Of a stretch of DNA of 40,853 nucleotides, positions 15,524 to 24,172 are shown one piece after another. Source of the stretch: Aureispira sp. (GTDB lineage Bacteria; Bacteroidota; Bacteroidia; Chitinophagales; Saprospiraceae); contig JAAEPD010000334.1 in NCBI GenBank assembly GCA_024222455.1, positions 1-40,853 of the forward strand. The letters are read 5' to 3'. Position 1 is the stretch's first letter. Each line of letters starts with the position of its first letter. Under the pieces are notes generated by a model. That model was not told the DNA's origin and did not search any database. It saw nothing but the letters and a program-made list of their open reading frames with translations. The position numbers were made by a program, and so were the translations under genes.

Positions 15524-15985
15524 TTATAGAGGTAGTTCAAACTTGGTTTCCCAAGCAAAATCAGACTCGCTTTTCAATTTTACTTTCATGAAAGTTTCGT
15601 CTTTTTCTTTAGTTATAGCTCTATGAGTTATTTTACTATTATGCTTTTGTGCATTAGTTTCATCGTTCACTTGATCACCTAGTCTAGGCAAAAAAGGATA
15701 GCAAATAGTAATTCTATCATCTTCAGTCATTGCCAATTTTAAGGCTTCTTCAAATATGATTTCCTCAAATTTTTCGGTTACAATATCATCGTTTACCTCC
15801 TTTTTGGCTTCATCCTCTAACTGTGCAACCCAGGCATAGAAGCGGTTTACAGATTCTCCTTTCAATTTGTCTTGCATGTATGCAGGAAATGGGGAACGAA
15901 TGTGTTGGTTGTCTATAAACCAAAAATTGAAAGTTGCTTCCACAAATTCACTGCTTTCTACTGTTCCTTTTTTTAGATGTTCCAT
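15524..15985 (-). CDS. Conserved-looking protein of unknown function in the nar locus
   Basis: A 153-aa soluble protein that I do not recognise. It has no signal peptide or membrane helix. The first 50 residues are aromatic-rich (FVEATFNFWFIDNQHIRSPFPAYM), the middle is an acidic helical part (AQLEDEAKKEVNDDIVTEKFEEIIFEEAL) and the end has alternating beta-type sequence (ETFMKVKLKSESDFAWETKFELPL). No cofactor motif is visible. It sits alone on the minus strand between the nar operon and narK1, with palindromes on both sides. Codon use resembles the neighbours, so it is probably a real gene. A link to nitrate metabolism is only suggested by position. Confidence 0.65.
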   Translation of the reverse strand: MEHLKKGTVESSEFVEATFNFWFIDNQHIRSPFPAYMQDKLKGESVNRFYAWVAQLEDEAKKEVNDDIVTEKFEEIIFEEALKLAMTEDDRITICYPFLPRLGDQVNDETNAQKHNSKITHRAITKEKDETFMKVKLKSESDFAWETKFELPL

Positions 15986-16135
15986 AGCTGCTTATTTTTA
16001 TTGAATAGTCTTTTTTTGAAAAATGTATGAAATAAGGATGGTGTTTTTTTTCTTTTGTGAGATTGGCTCTAAAAAGCTCAATCATAAGCTGCAAAAGAGT
16101 CTTACAAATGTCCTTCTTTTTCTACCAACAAAAAA

Positions 16136-16149
16136 ATGAGCTAGATCAT
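16136..16149 (+). promoter_or_regulatory. FNR-like box upstream of narK1
   Basis: ATGAGCTAGATCAT has the TGA-N6-TCA spacing of FNR/DNR sites (consensus TTGAT-N4-ATCAA) and lies about 115 bp before narK1. The same 17-18 bases (ATGAGCTARATCATCTTT) occur at 15469. Anaerobic or NO-responsive control of narK1 is inferred. Confidence 0.4.
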
Positions 16150-16221
16150 CTTTGGCCACCTACTTTCGTCATCTTTCTGTAAAAAATAGGCAAGTACCTT
16201 GTGTATACCTTTTGAGCTTTC

Positions 16222-16244
16222 AGTGACAGAAGTCACTTTTTTTT
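16222..16244 (+). promoter_or_regulatory. AGTGAC palindrome with T-run just before narK1
   Basis: AGTGAC-AGAA-GTCACT is a perfect 6-bp inverted repeat followed by eight T counting the last stem base, ending about 20 nt before the narK1 ATG. Read as RNA it is a small terminator or attenuator; read as DNA it is AGTGA-N6-TCACT, the geometry of CRP-type sites. Confidence 0.45.
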
Positions 16245-16264
16245 AATAAAAATATAGATATGAA

Positions 16265-17800
16265 ATGAGCAATCAAAAACATGCGGATTTTAAGTTATTC
16301 GACTTTAAACAGGAACGGGTGAAGATGCTCCACTATACATGGATTGCATTCTTCCTAACATTTTTTGTTTGGTTCAACATGGCCCCTTTAAAAACGGCAA
16401 TGGTTGAATCATTTGATTTTTTAGATGACAAAAATTTTAAGTCATTATTACTTTGTAATGTTGCATTGACAATTCCTGCTCGGATTGTGGTTGGTGCTTT
16501 GATTGATAAGTATGGACCAAGAATCGTTTTTTCTTGGTTAATGATACTTTCAGTCATACCAGGGTTAATATTTGCCTTTGCTGATTCCTTTACGGTATTG
16601 GTTGTGTCACGTTTAGCTCTAAGTTCTATTGGTGCTGGATTTGTGATTGGTATCAAAATGACTGCACATTGGTTTCCTGCTCACCAAATAGGTCGTGCAG
16701 AAGGGTTTTATGCAGGTTGGGGAAATTTTGGTTCTGCAGCAGCATCTGGTCTTATTCCTTTTATTGGACTTACTCTTCTACAAGGTGAGATGGGTTGGAG
16801 ATGGGCTATGGCTTTTAGTAGTGTTATTACTGCCTTATATGGTATTTTCTACTATTTCAAAGCTAAAGATTATCCTGATGGTCAAGAGCCGAAAGCAAAA
16901 ATAGTAAAAGGGAAGGGGGATGATGTAATGCCTGTATCTTCTAAGGGAGATTTAATCCAATACTTATTTTGGACAATTCCATTATATGGTGCATTGGGCT
17001 TATTGGCTAGAAACCTACAACTCCAAGTTATTAATGGAGAAAACATGTTTAGTGAAAATGTAATGTATGGTATCTGGGCTGCATTAGCAATTATGAACTT
17101 GCTGCAAATGGCTAAGATTCTAAAATTCAACTTACCTAGATTGAAAGCAGGTATTCCTGAATCAGAAAAATACCCATATAGTAGTGTTGGTGCTTTGAAT
17201 ACTACCTATTTCGCCAATTTTGGTGCTGAGTTAGCAGTAGTTTCTATGTTACCATTTTTCTTTGAAGGAACCTTCAAAATCTCCCCTCAAATGGCTGGTT
17301 TAGTGGCTGGTTCTTTTGCTGTAATTAACCTAGTCGCTCGTCCTTTAGGTGGCTATCTTTCTGATAAGATGGGGTCTAGACGAAACACAATGTTGATGTA
17401 TATGATAGGGATTACAATCGGGTTTGGTCTAATGGGATTCATTAGTTCTTATGGGCCAGTTGCAGCCGATGGAACTCAAACTTTGGTGCCTACATTTGAT
17501 GGTACTTGGTGGTTGGTTGTTTCTGTTATTATTACCATGACAGCTTCTATGTTTGTGCAAGGGGCAGAAGGTGCTACTTTTGCAATGATTCCTTCTATCA
17601 AAGCAGATATGACAGGACGTATAGCAGGTATGGCTGGTGCTTATGGTAATGTAGGTGCAGTAACTTACCTCTTTATATTAAGTATGGTAGATGCTAAAAC
17701 ATTCTTCTTTATACTTTCTGGTGGTGCTCTTATTAGTTTTATCGTTTGCTTTTTTACGCTTAAAGAACCTGAAGGTGCATTTGGTGAAGGAGGACATTAG
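16265..17800 (+). CDS. narK1: Nitrate/nitrite MFS transporter, NarK1 type
   Basis: A 511-aa major facilitator with about 12 membrane helices of the nitrate-nitrite porter family. Landmarks are LHYTWIAFFLTFFVWFNMAPL in helix 1, the TIPARIVVGALIDKYGPR loop carrying a candidate substrate arginine, the glycine-rich YAGWGNFGSAAASG of helix 5, and ARPLGGYLSDKMGSRRN between helices 8 and 9. It differs strongly from the next gene and resembles the NarK1/nitrate-proton symporter branch, so it probably imports nitrate to the cytoplasmic NarG. Palindromes at 16136 and 16222 precede it. The extended loop around KAKIVKGKGDD (about residues 212-225) is cytoplasmic. The exact transport mode cannot be told from sequence alone. 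Confidence 0.9.
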   Translation: MSNQKHADFKLFDFKQERVKMLHYTWIAFFLTFFVWFNMAPLKTAMVESFDFLDDKNFKSLLLCNVALTIPARIVVGALIDKYGPRIVFSWLMILSVIPGLIFAFADSFTVLVVSRLALSSIGAGFVIGIKMTAHWFPAHQIGRAEGFYAGWGNFGSAAASGLIPFIGLTLLQGEMGWRWAMAFSSVITALYGIFYYFKAKDYPDGQEPKAKIVKGKGDDVMPVSSKGDLIQYLFWTIPLYGALGLLARNLQLQVINGENMFSENVMYGIWAALAIMNLLQMAKILKFNLPRLKAGIPESEKYPYSSVGALNTTYFANFGAELAVVSMLPFFFEGTFKISPQMAGLVAGSFAVINLVARPLGGYLSDKMGSRRNTMLMYMIGITIGFGLMGFISSYGPVAADGTQTLVPTFDGTWWLVVSVIITMTASMFVQGAEGATFAMIPSIKADMTGRIAGMAGAYGNVGAVTYLFILSMVDAKTFFFILSGGALISFIVCFFTLKEPEGAFGEGGH

Positions 17801-17843
17801 AGTGGTTATGAGCAAATATGGTTCATTTTTTTTGCGACCAATT

Positions 17844-17859
17844 CGGATAAAAATATCCG
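17844..17859. promoter_or_regulatory. CGGATA palindrome, copy 3, before narK2
   Basis: CGGATA-AAAA-TATCCG is a perfect 16-bp palindrome 44 nt after the narK1 stop and 40 nt before narK2. Five T follow, so a weak terminator is an alternative, but near-identical copies at 15117 and 15192 favour a protein-binding site. Confidence 0.5.
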
Positions 17860-17899
17860 TTTTTAGATGAGTTTTTACAAATAAACAAATACTTAAACT

Positions 17900-19480
17900 A
17901 TGTCAAAAATAAATATTGATAACTGGGATGTAGAAAACGAACAGTTTTGGAACTCCCAAGGCAAGTCCATAGCCAAAAGAAATCTATGGACATCTATTCC
18001 CGCATTATTACTAGCTTTTGCTGTATGGATTATGTGGGGTATGATTTCCACATTAATGCGTAAAAATGGGTTTAATTTTGGAATGTTAGAGGGGTTAGCT
18101 CCTGGGACTGATGCTTACAACGATAAGCTGAATGAAATTAATGCATTGTACTATACTTTACCTGCAATTGCTGGTTTGGCTGGTGCTACATTACGTATTC
18201 CAAATTCATTCTTGATTGCTATTGCAGGTGGACGAAATGTAATTTTCTTAACTACAGGATTATTATTAATTCCTGTAATAGGAACAGGGATTGCTCTTGG
18301 GGATGTGAATACACCTTATCTTGTATTTGCTACTATGGCTTTACTATCTGGATTTGGTGGAGGTAATTTCTCTTCTTCCATGAATAATATTAGTTATTTC
18401 TTCCCTAAAAAAATGCAAGGAACCTCTCTTGGGCTTAATGCAGGTATTGGTAATTTGGGAGTGGGAACTATGCAAAAAGTTATTCCTTGGGTTATTGGAA
18501 TGTCTCTATTTAGTGCAGCAGGGGAAACACCTGTAGGTATTCAAAATGCTGCTTGGGTTTGGGTTCCAATCTTGATTTTATCTACTATTGGGGCGTTCTT
18601 CTTTATGAATAATGTGATTACAGGAACACCAAAGCTTCCTAATACTGCCAAAGCTGTTGGTAAAACACTTTACATGCTTACTATTGGACTTGTAAGTGCA
18701 ATTGTAGGTGCTTATCTCTTAGTTGGAGTGGGTATTAGTATGTGGATTGTGTTACCTATAGTAGTAATTTTGACAGTAATGTTGATGAAATATGCTACTC
18801 CTGGTGAAATAAAGGAAAGTTTGAATAAACAATTCTCTATTTTTGGTAATAAACATAACTGGGTAATGACCATTATTTATACCATGACATTTGGTTCATT
18901 TATTGGTTTCTCTGCCGCTTTCCCAAAACTGTGTCAAGATATATTTGTATATTCAAATCCTGCTGATCCTACATATGTGAATCCTAATGCACCAAACTTT
19001 TTAGCTTGGGTATTTATTGGGCCTGCTCTTGGAGCATTGATTCGCCCTGTTGGAGGATGGATGTCTGATAAAATTAACAGTGGTTCTAGAGTAACTACAT
19101 TTAGTACTATTCTTCAGATTGTAGCTTCTTTGGGTGTAGCTTATTTTGTAATACAAGCGAGAGGTATTGATACTCCAGAAACTTACTGGTGGCCATTCTT
19201 TGGTTGTTTTATGATCTTATTTATTGCTACAGGTATTGGTAACGGGTCTACCTTTAGATCTATCCCTTATATCTTCCCTAAAGAGTTAGCTGGGCCTGTA
19301 TTGGGATGGACTTCTGCAATTGCAGCTTATGGGGCATTTATTATCCCAAGATTATTTGGACAACAAATTAAGGCTGGTACTCCAGAATATGCATTATATG
19401 GATTAGTAGCATACTACTTTATCTGTTTAGGCTTGAACTGGTGGTATTATGAGAGAAAAAGCTCTGGCATAGAATGCTAG
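17900..19480 (+). CDS. narK2: Nitrate/nitrite antiporter, NarK2 type
   Basis: A 526-aa, 12-helix nitrate-nitrite porter closer to E. coli NarK than narK1 is. Landmarks: LLLAFAVWIMWGMIS in helix 1; YYTLPAIAGLAGATLRIPNSF with the substrate-binding arginine of helix 2; the family signature LLSGFGGGNFSSSMNNISYFFP with GLNAGIGNLGVG; and RPVGGWMSDKI. NarK of this type exchanges nitrate for nitrite, so together with narK1 it provides start-up import and steady-state exchange; this division is known from narK1/K2 pairs and inferred here. The N-terminus has an extra charged cytoplasmic stretch (ENEQFWNSQGKSIAKRN). It is 99 nt after narK1, with a palindrome in the gap. Confidence 0.92.
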   Translation: MSKINIDNWDVENEQFWNSQGKSIAKRNLWTSIPALLLAFAVWIMWGMISTLMRKNGFNFGMLEGLAPGTDAYNDKLNEINALYYTLPAIAGLAGATLRIPNSFLIAIAGGRNVIFLTTGLLLIPVIGTGIALGDVNTPYLVFATMALLSGFGGGNFSSSMNNISYFFPKKMQGTSLGLNAGIGNLGVGTMQKVIPWVIGMSLFSAAGETPVGIQNAAWVWVPILILSTIGAFFFMNNVITGTPKLPNTAKAVGKTLYMLTIGLVSAIVGAYLLVGVGISMWIVLPIVVILTVMLMKYATPGEIKESLNKQFSIFGNKHNWVMTIIYTMTFGSFIGFSAAFPKLCQDIFVYSNPADPTYVNPNAPNFLAWVFIGPALGALIRPVGGWMSDKINSGSRVTTFSTILQIVASLGVAYFVIQARGIDTPETYWWPFFGCFMILFIATGIGNGSTFRSIPYIFPKELAGPVLGWTSAIAAYGAFIIPRLFGQQIKAGTPEYALYGLVAYYFICLGLNWWYYERKSSGIEC

Positions 19481-19494
19481 AAAAAATAAATAAC

Positions 19495-19530
19495 AAAAAA
19501 TGGACTATCTGAAAAGATAGTCCATTTTTT
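19495..19530. terminator. Bidirectional terminator between narK2 and alaS
   Basis: TGGACTATCT and AGATAGTCCA form a perfect 10-bp stem closed by a GAAA tetraloop. Six A precede it and six to seven T follow, so it works for narK2 on plus and alaS on minus. Confidence 0.9.
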
Positions 19531-19556
19531 TATGCTAAAGTTGAAATGTTTTAGAA

Positions 19557-22193
19557 TTAAACCAGAGTTTCTTTTATCAAGTCTTTAGCCATTGCTATAG
19601 CACGATCCAAGCCAGAAGCATCTTTGCCACCTGCAGTAGCATAGAAGGGTTGTCCACCTCCGCCACCTTTGATCTCTTTAGCTATGCCTTTGATGATTTT
19701 ACCAGCATTCAAACCAAAGGTTTTAGATGTTTCTTGTTGCATATAAACCGTTAGCATTGGTTTACCATTGGTAACAGAACCAGCCACAAATACCAAATTG
19801 CTAAACTCTTGACAAAGTTCATGTCCTAGTTGCTTCACAGCATCTTTAGAGTCTATATCTACCTTAGCACCTATAAAGTTGAGTTCTCCAATTTGTACAA
19901 CCTGATCTTTCAAATCGCCTTTAGCTAGTTTAGCTTGTAATTGGTGCATCAACTCTACTTGTTTTTGGAGCTGTTTGTTATTCTCTTGCAATTGCTCTAC
20001 TGCTTTGCCCAAATCCTTTGGATTTTTAAGTAACTCACGCACTGTAGTTAAGGTGTTTAACTCCTTGCGTACATAATCTTCAGCTGCCTTAGCAGTAAGA
20101 GCTTCTACACGGCGAATACCTGTACCAATAGAAGTCTCTACTGTTATTTTGAACAGCCCGATAACTCCTGTAGCAGGTACATGACAACCACCACACAACT
20201 CTATAGAATAACCACTATCAAACGTAATCATACGAACGGATTCTCCATATTTTTCGCCAAAAAGCATCATAGCACCAGCTTCTTGAGCCTTGTCTATAGC
20301 TATAGAGCGATCTTCTTTAAGAGGAATGTTCTGACGAATTTTAGCATTAACAATAGCCTCTACTTTTTCGATCTCCTCTGGAGTCATTTTAGAATCATGA
20401 GAAAAATCGAAACGTAAAGAATCTGCTGTTACAGAAGACCCTTTTTGTTGTACATGTGTCCCCAATACTTCACGCAATGCAGCATGCAAAAGGTGAGTAG
20501 CAGAGTGATTGTTCTCTGTCAATTTACGTTTAGGAGTATTTACTTCAGCACGAACTTCTACATCCATCTGTGAAGGTAGTTTCTTTACCCAATGAATGAT
20601 CAAATCATTCTCTTTTTGAGTATTAATAACAGCTACTTTTTCCTCACCAAACCATAAAAGACCAGTATCGCCAACCTGTCCACCACCTTCAGGGTAGAAT
20701 GGAGTACGATTAAGCACCAATTGGTATTGCTCTTTCTTTTTGACGACTACTTTACGGTATTTGACGACCTGTGCTTTAGCTTCTAGGTTGTCATAGCCTA
20801 CAAACTCTACAGAAGGATCGCTCAAAAGCTCTACCCAATCAGCCGTTTCTTTAGCTGCATCTTTCTTAGCATCGTCTTTTTGCTTTTGCATAGCAGCCTT
20901 AAACCCTGCTTCATCTACTTTCCAACCTTTTTCTTCTGCTAGTAGCAAGGTTAAATCAAAAGGGAATCCATAAGTATCATATAGTTTAAAGGCATCTTTG
21001 CCATTTACCATACTGTTATTAACCTGTAATCCCTCAAATAATTTTAAACCTCTTGATAAGGTACGTAAGAATGTTTCTTCCTCAGATTTGATCATTTTAG
21101 TAATGAAAACTTCTTGAGCTTTAACTTCTGGGAATACGCCTTCAAACATATTTGATAATAAAGGAATCAACTTATAGATTAATGGCTCATGAATATCCAA
21201 AAAGCTATAATAGTAACGTACTGCACGACGTAAAACACGACGCACTACATATCCCGCACCAGTGTTGCTAGGTGATTGTCCATCTGCAATAACTAAAGCT
21301 ACTGCACGAACATGGTCAGCAATAACACGCATAGCCATATCTGCCATAGCTTCTGGCTCATAAGAGTTGCCATACTTCTTGTTAGAAGCATTCTCCAAAA
21401 ATTCTATGATAGGACTGAATACATCTGTTTCGTAACTAGAGCTTTTCTTTTGCAAAACCATGCACAAACGTTCCAAGCCCATGCCTGTATCAATATGCTT
21501 ATCCTTAAGCGGAACTAAAGAACCATCAGCTTTACGGTTGAATTGCATAAACACTAGGTTCCAAATCTCAATAACTTGAGGATCGTCCATGTTGACTAAA
21601 CTAGCGCCATCTATTTTAGCACGCTCTTCGTCCGAACGCATATCTATATGAATCTCTGAGCAAGGTCCACAAGGCCCTTGATCACCCATTTCCCAAAAGT
21701 TGTCTTTTTTGTCGAAATGTAGGATACGGTCTGGAGTTGTCCACTCTTTCCACATTTCCTCTGCCTCTAAATCAGCAGGAACACCATCTTTTTCGTCGCC
21801 ACCAAACACAGTTATATATATACGGTCTTTTTCTAGACCATATACTTCTGTGAGCAGTTCCCAAGCCCAGTCAATTGCCTCTTTCTTGAAATAATCGCCA
21901 AAAGACCAGTTGCCGAGCATTTCAAACATAGTCTGGTGGTAACTGTCACGTCCTACATCTTCAAGGTCATTGTGCTTACCAGAAACCCGCAAACATTTTT
22001 GCGTATCGGCTACACGAGGGGCTACTGCTTTTTGGTTACCCAAAAAGGCGTCTTTAAATTGGGCCATCCCCGAGTTTATGAACATTAGGGTTGGGTCATT
22101 TTTATTGACAATAGGTGCAGCAGGCACAATCTTGTGGCCTTTACTTTCAAAAAAGTCTAAAAACTTTTGTCGGATTTCTTTTACCGTCATCAT
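19557..22193 (-). CDS. alaS: Alanyl-tRNA synthetase
   Basis: A full-length 878-aa class II synthetase that charges tRNA-Ala. The catalytic domain opens with the typical EIRQKFLDFFESKGHKIVPAAPIV and carries FINSGMAQFKDAFLG, GPCGPCSEIH and DTGMGLERL. The editing domain holds the zinc-binding HSATHLLHAAL and CGGCHVPATG motifs that clear Ser-tRNA and Gly-tRNA. A coiled coil (about residues 735-770) leads into the C-terminal C-Ala domain ending KEIKGGGGGQPFYATAGGKD. Start is at one of two adjacent ATG codons. It is divergent from the M23 peptidase gene. Confidence 0.98.
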   Translation of the reverse strand: MMTVKEIRQKFLDFFESKGHKIVPAAPIVNKNDPTLMFINSGMAQFKDAFLGNQKAVAPRVADTQKCLRVSGKHNDLEDVGRDSYHQTMFEMLGNWSFGDYFKKEAIDWAWELLTEVYGLEKDRIYITVFGGDEKDGVPADLEAEEMWKEWTTPDRILHFDKKDNFWEMGDQGPCGPCSEIHIDMRSDEERAKIDGASLVNMDDPQVIEIWNLVFMQFNRKADGSLVPLKDKHIDTGMGLERLCMVLQKKSSSYETDVFSPIIEFLENASNKKYGNSYEPEAMADMAMRVIADHVRAVALVIADGQSPSNTGAGYVVRRVLRRAVRYYYSFLDIHEPLIYKLIPLLSNMFEGVFPEVKAQEVFITKMIKSEEETFLRTLSRGLKLFEGLQVNNSMVNGKDAFKLYDTYGFPFDLTLLLAEEKGWKVDEAGFKAAMQKQKDDAKKDAAKETADWVELLSDPSVEFVGYDNLEAKAQVVKYRKVVVKKKEQYQLVLNRTPFYPEGGGQVGDTGLLWFGEEKVAVINTQKENDLIIHWVKKLPSQMDVEVRAEVNTPKRKLTENNHSATHLLHAALREVLGTHVQQKGSSVTADSLRFDFSHDSKMTPEEIEKVEAIVNAKIRQNIPLKEDRSIAIDKAQEAGAMMLFGEKYGESVRMITFDSGYSIELCGGCHVPATGVIGLFKITVETSIGTGIRRVEALTAKAAEDYVRKELNTLTTVRELLKNPKDLGKAVEQLQENNKQLQKQVELMHQLQAKLAKGDLKDQVVQIGELNFIGAKVDIDSKDAVKQLGHELCQEFSNLVFVAGSVTNGKPMLTVYMQQETSKTFGLNAGKIIKGIAKEIKGGGGGQPFYATAGGKDASGLDRAIAMAKDLIKETLV

Positions 22194-22791
22194 GATGAAA
22201 ATATGTTATAAAATAATTGATTCTATTCTTTTGTACTATATTATAATAATAGTCTATGTATTTAAGCCCCAAAATAGCAGTAAATTTTTCCTTATAAAAT
22301 TGAAAAACCAAATTTTTAGAAAAACTTTAGATACTAGCTATACTAAGACCTCTATTTTAGGGTTATTGTAAATATTATAGGTGACCTTTGTATAAGATAT
22401 CATATAGAATTGTACAAACTTGTATGAAAATGAGTTTTTTAGCAGTGGTTAATGCTTTTTTAACCCTACTAATGTCATTTTTATTTAAAATATTACCTGC
22501 AAGATAGAAAATTAGTTCCGTTTAGAGTGTAGCCTTTTTTGGAATAAAAAAAGGAAAAAAAAGAGTCTACTGGTATTTTATTTTGTGAACTGCAGTTTTG
22601 CCAATTCTCTATTTTAAAAACAGTGTAAATGAAAAATTTAAACACTTATTGAGTTTTAGAATAAAATTGAAAAAAATTTGGAAAAGTGGCTACATTCTGT
22701 GTAAATTCGTGCTGCAATTTAGCGCAAATGTCTTAAAAGACTTTAAAAAAATGCGTAAAAATTCGTTTTAAATTAACCAACAAAACATCTC
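22194..22791. other. 598-bp gene-free divergent promoter region
   Basis: AT-rich spacer between alaS (minus) and the M23 peptidase (plus). I see no gene, no tRNA and no long repeat in it. A small GGTTAA/TTAACC inverted repeat lies near 22445-22465, and a candidate promoter for the plus gene at 22667-22699. Confidence 0.5.
22667..22699 (+). promoter_or_regulatory. Candidate Bacteroidota-type promoter for the M23 peptidase
   Basis: TTG at 22667-22669 is separated by 21 nt from TACATTCTG at 22691, close to the -33 TTG / -7 TAnnTTTG arrangement of this phylum. The leader would be about 85 nt. Confidence 0.35.
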
Positions 22792-23763
22792 ATGGGAAGA
22801 GAGAAATTTATTTATAATAAACACACACTACGCTACGAGAAAGTCGAAGTTAATAGCAAACAACGATTATTGAGAGGCTTAGGAGTAGGGGCAGCATTTG
22901 CTGCGTATACCGCTTTAGTGTTTGCTTTCGCTCCAGGAAAAAGTAATTCAACTCAAAATCGTGAACTTTCAGAATTGAAACAAAAGTTTACTGAGGTGAA
23001 TGAGCAATTAGATTTAATGAGTTCTGCATTAACTAATATCCACGATAGAGATGCTTCTATTTACCGACAAGTGTTGGAGATGGAGCCTACTGATGAAGGT
23101 GTATGGAATGGTGGACGTGGTGGAAATGACAAATATAGCGATTTACGCAACCTTTCTGATGCTGAACTTCTTGTAGAAACTAGTAAGAAAATTTCAAAAC
23201 TGAAGCATCAACTAGCTGTAACAGCTTCTTCACAAGATAATATAATAGAGCAAGCAAAAGACAAACAAAAAATGTTGAGCTGCATTCCTTCTATTAGACC
23301 TATAGCAAAACCAAAGAAAAAATTACAACATCTTTCTGGATTTGGTTACAGAATACATCCTGTATTCAAAATCAAAAAAATGCACACAGGTATTGACTTT
23401 GGTGCTAAGAAAGGTACACCTATTTATGCTACTGGTGATGGTAAAGTTGTGCGTATAGAGAAAAAACGTACTGGTTATGGTCACAATGTAGTAATAGATC
23501 ATGGTTATGGCTACAAAACATTGTATGCTCATATGTCTAAAATCATGGTGAAGGTTGGTCAAAAAGTGAAAAAAGGTATTCAAATTGGAAAAGTAGGTAG
23601 TACTGGTACTTCTACTTCACCTCACGTACACTATGAATTATTGTACAAAGGCAAAAAAATCAATCCAATGCCATTCTGTTTAGATGGCTTGAATACTGAA
23701 GAATACAAAGACTTTGTGAAAGCTGCAAGTGCAGAAAATCAAGCAATGTCTATAGAAAAGTAA
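22792..23763 (+). CDS. Membrane-anchored M23 peptidoglycan endopeptidase
   Basis: A 323-aa LytM-type metallopeptidase. A basic cytoplasmic N-terminus is followed by one membrane helix (about 30-47), then coiled-coil segments (about 56-80 and 125-160), then the M23 domain (about 182-295). Zinc ligands and catalytic residues are H198 and D202 (HTGIDFG), H247 (YAHMS) and the HVHYEL pair H278/H280, so the enzyme should be active against peptide cross-bridges of the wall. The pairing of alaS, this type of peptidase and a MerR-like gene is common in Bacteroidota. A function in cell elongation or division is likely. Confidence 0.92.
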   Translation: MGREKFIYNKHTLRYEKVEVNSKQRLLRGLGVGAAFAAYTALVFAFAPGKSNSTQNRELSELKQKFTEVNEQLDLMSSALTNIHDRDASIYRQVLEMEPTDEGVWNGGRGGNDKYSDLRNLSDAELLVETSKKISKLKHQLAVTASSQDNIIEQAKDKQKMLSCIPSIRPIAKPKKKLQHLSGFGYRIHPVFKIKKMHTGIDFGAKKGTPIYATGDGKVVRIEKKRTGYGHNVVIDHGYGYKTLYAHMSKIMVKVGQKVKKGIQIGKVGSTGTSTSPHVHYELLYKGKKINPMPFCLDGLNTEEYKDFVKAASAENQAMSIEK

Positions 23764-23785
23764 GAGAAGTAAAGGATATATAGAT

Positions 23786-23820
23786 AACCTTTCAAGTTTT
23801 AGGCTTGAAAGGTTTTTTTT
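23786..23820 (+). terminator. Terminator after the M23 peptidase
   Basis: AACCTTTCAAG (23786-23796) pairs perfectly with CTTGAAAGGTT (23804-23814) over 7 nt and is followed by an uninterrupted T-run on the plus strand. Confidence 0.9.
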
Positions 23821-23849
23821 ATAAATAGCTAGGTATAACTATATTTATT

Positions 23850-24164
23850 ATGGGACAAGAGCACTCAAGTTCAATGACTGCAAAAATTGTAGGTGTTTCA
23901 GCTGCGACACTTAAGTCATGGGAAAAGAATTTTGATCATATCAAATCCAAAAAAAATGAAAGCGGTAAACTGTTCTATACAGATAGTACAGTAAAACATC
24001 TCAAAATCTTGTTTTATCTAATCAAAGAAAGAGGGTTTACCATAAAAGGAGCCAAATTAGAATTAGAAAGAAAGGGTTCTGAAGCTGTGAATAAGGCTAA
24101 ATTACTTGGAAAACTGACAGAACTTAAAGGGTTTTTGGTAGATGTTAGAGAGCAGTTGGATTAA
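23850..24164 (+). CDS. MerR-family transcriptional regulator
   Basis: A 104-aa protein with a MerR winged helix-turn-helix: SSSMTAKIVGVSAATLKSWEKNF is the recognition region, then the KLFYTDSTVKHLKILFYLIKERGFTIKGAKLELE wing and helices that define the family. The tail (ELKGFLVDVREQLD) is a short dimerisation coiled coil, and no metal- or drug-binding domain follows. In related genomes a very similar small MerR protein follows an M23 peptidase; the target is not known. It is separated from the peptidase by a terminator and converges on the glycosyltransferase gene, leaving 8 nt between them. Confidence 0.85.
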   Translation: MGQEHSSSMTAKIVGVSAATLKSWEKNFDHIKSKKNESGKLFYTDSTVKHLKILFYLIKERGFTIKGAKLELERKGSEAVNKAKLLGKLTELKGFLVDVREQLD

Positions 24165-24172
24165 ATAAGCTG

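Noticed and set aside
21970-22371. Plus-strand frame of 133 codons at the alaS 5' end
   Set aside because: Most of it is antisense to the alaS catalytic domain, and the rest reads into AT-rich spacer with no recognisable sequence.
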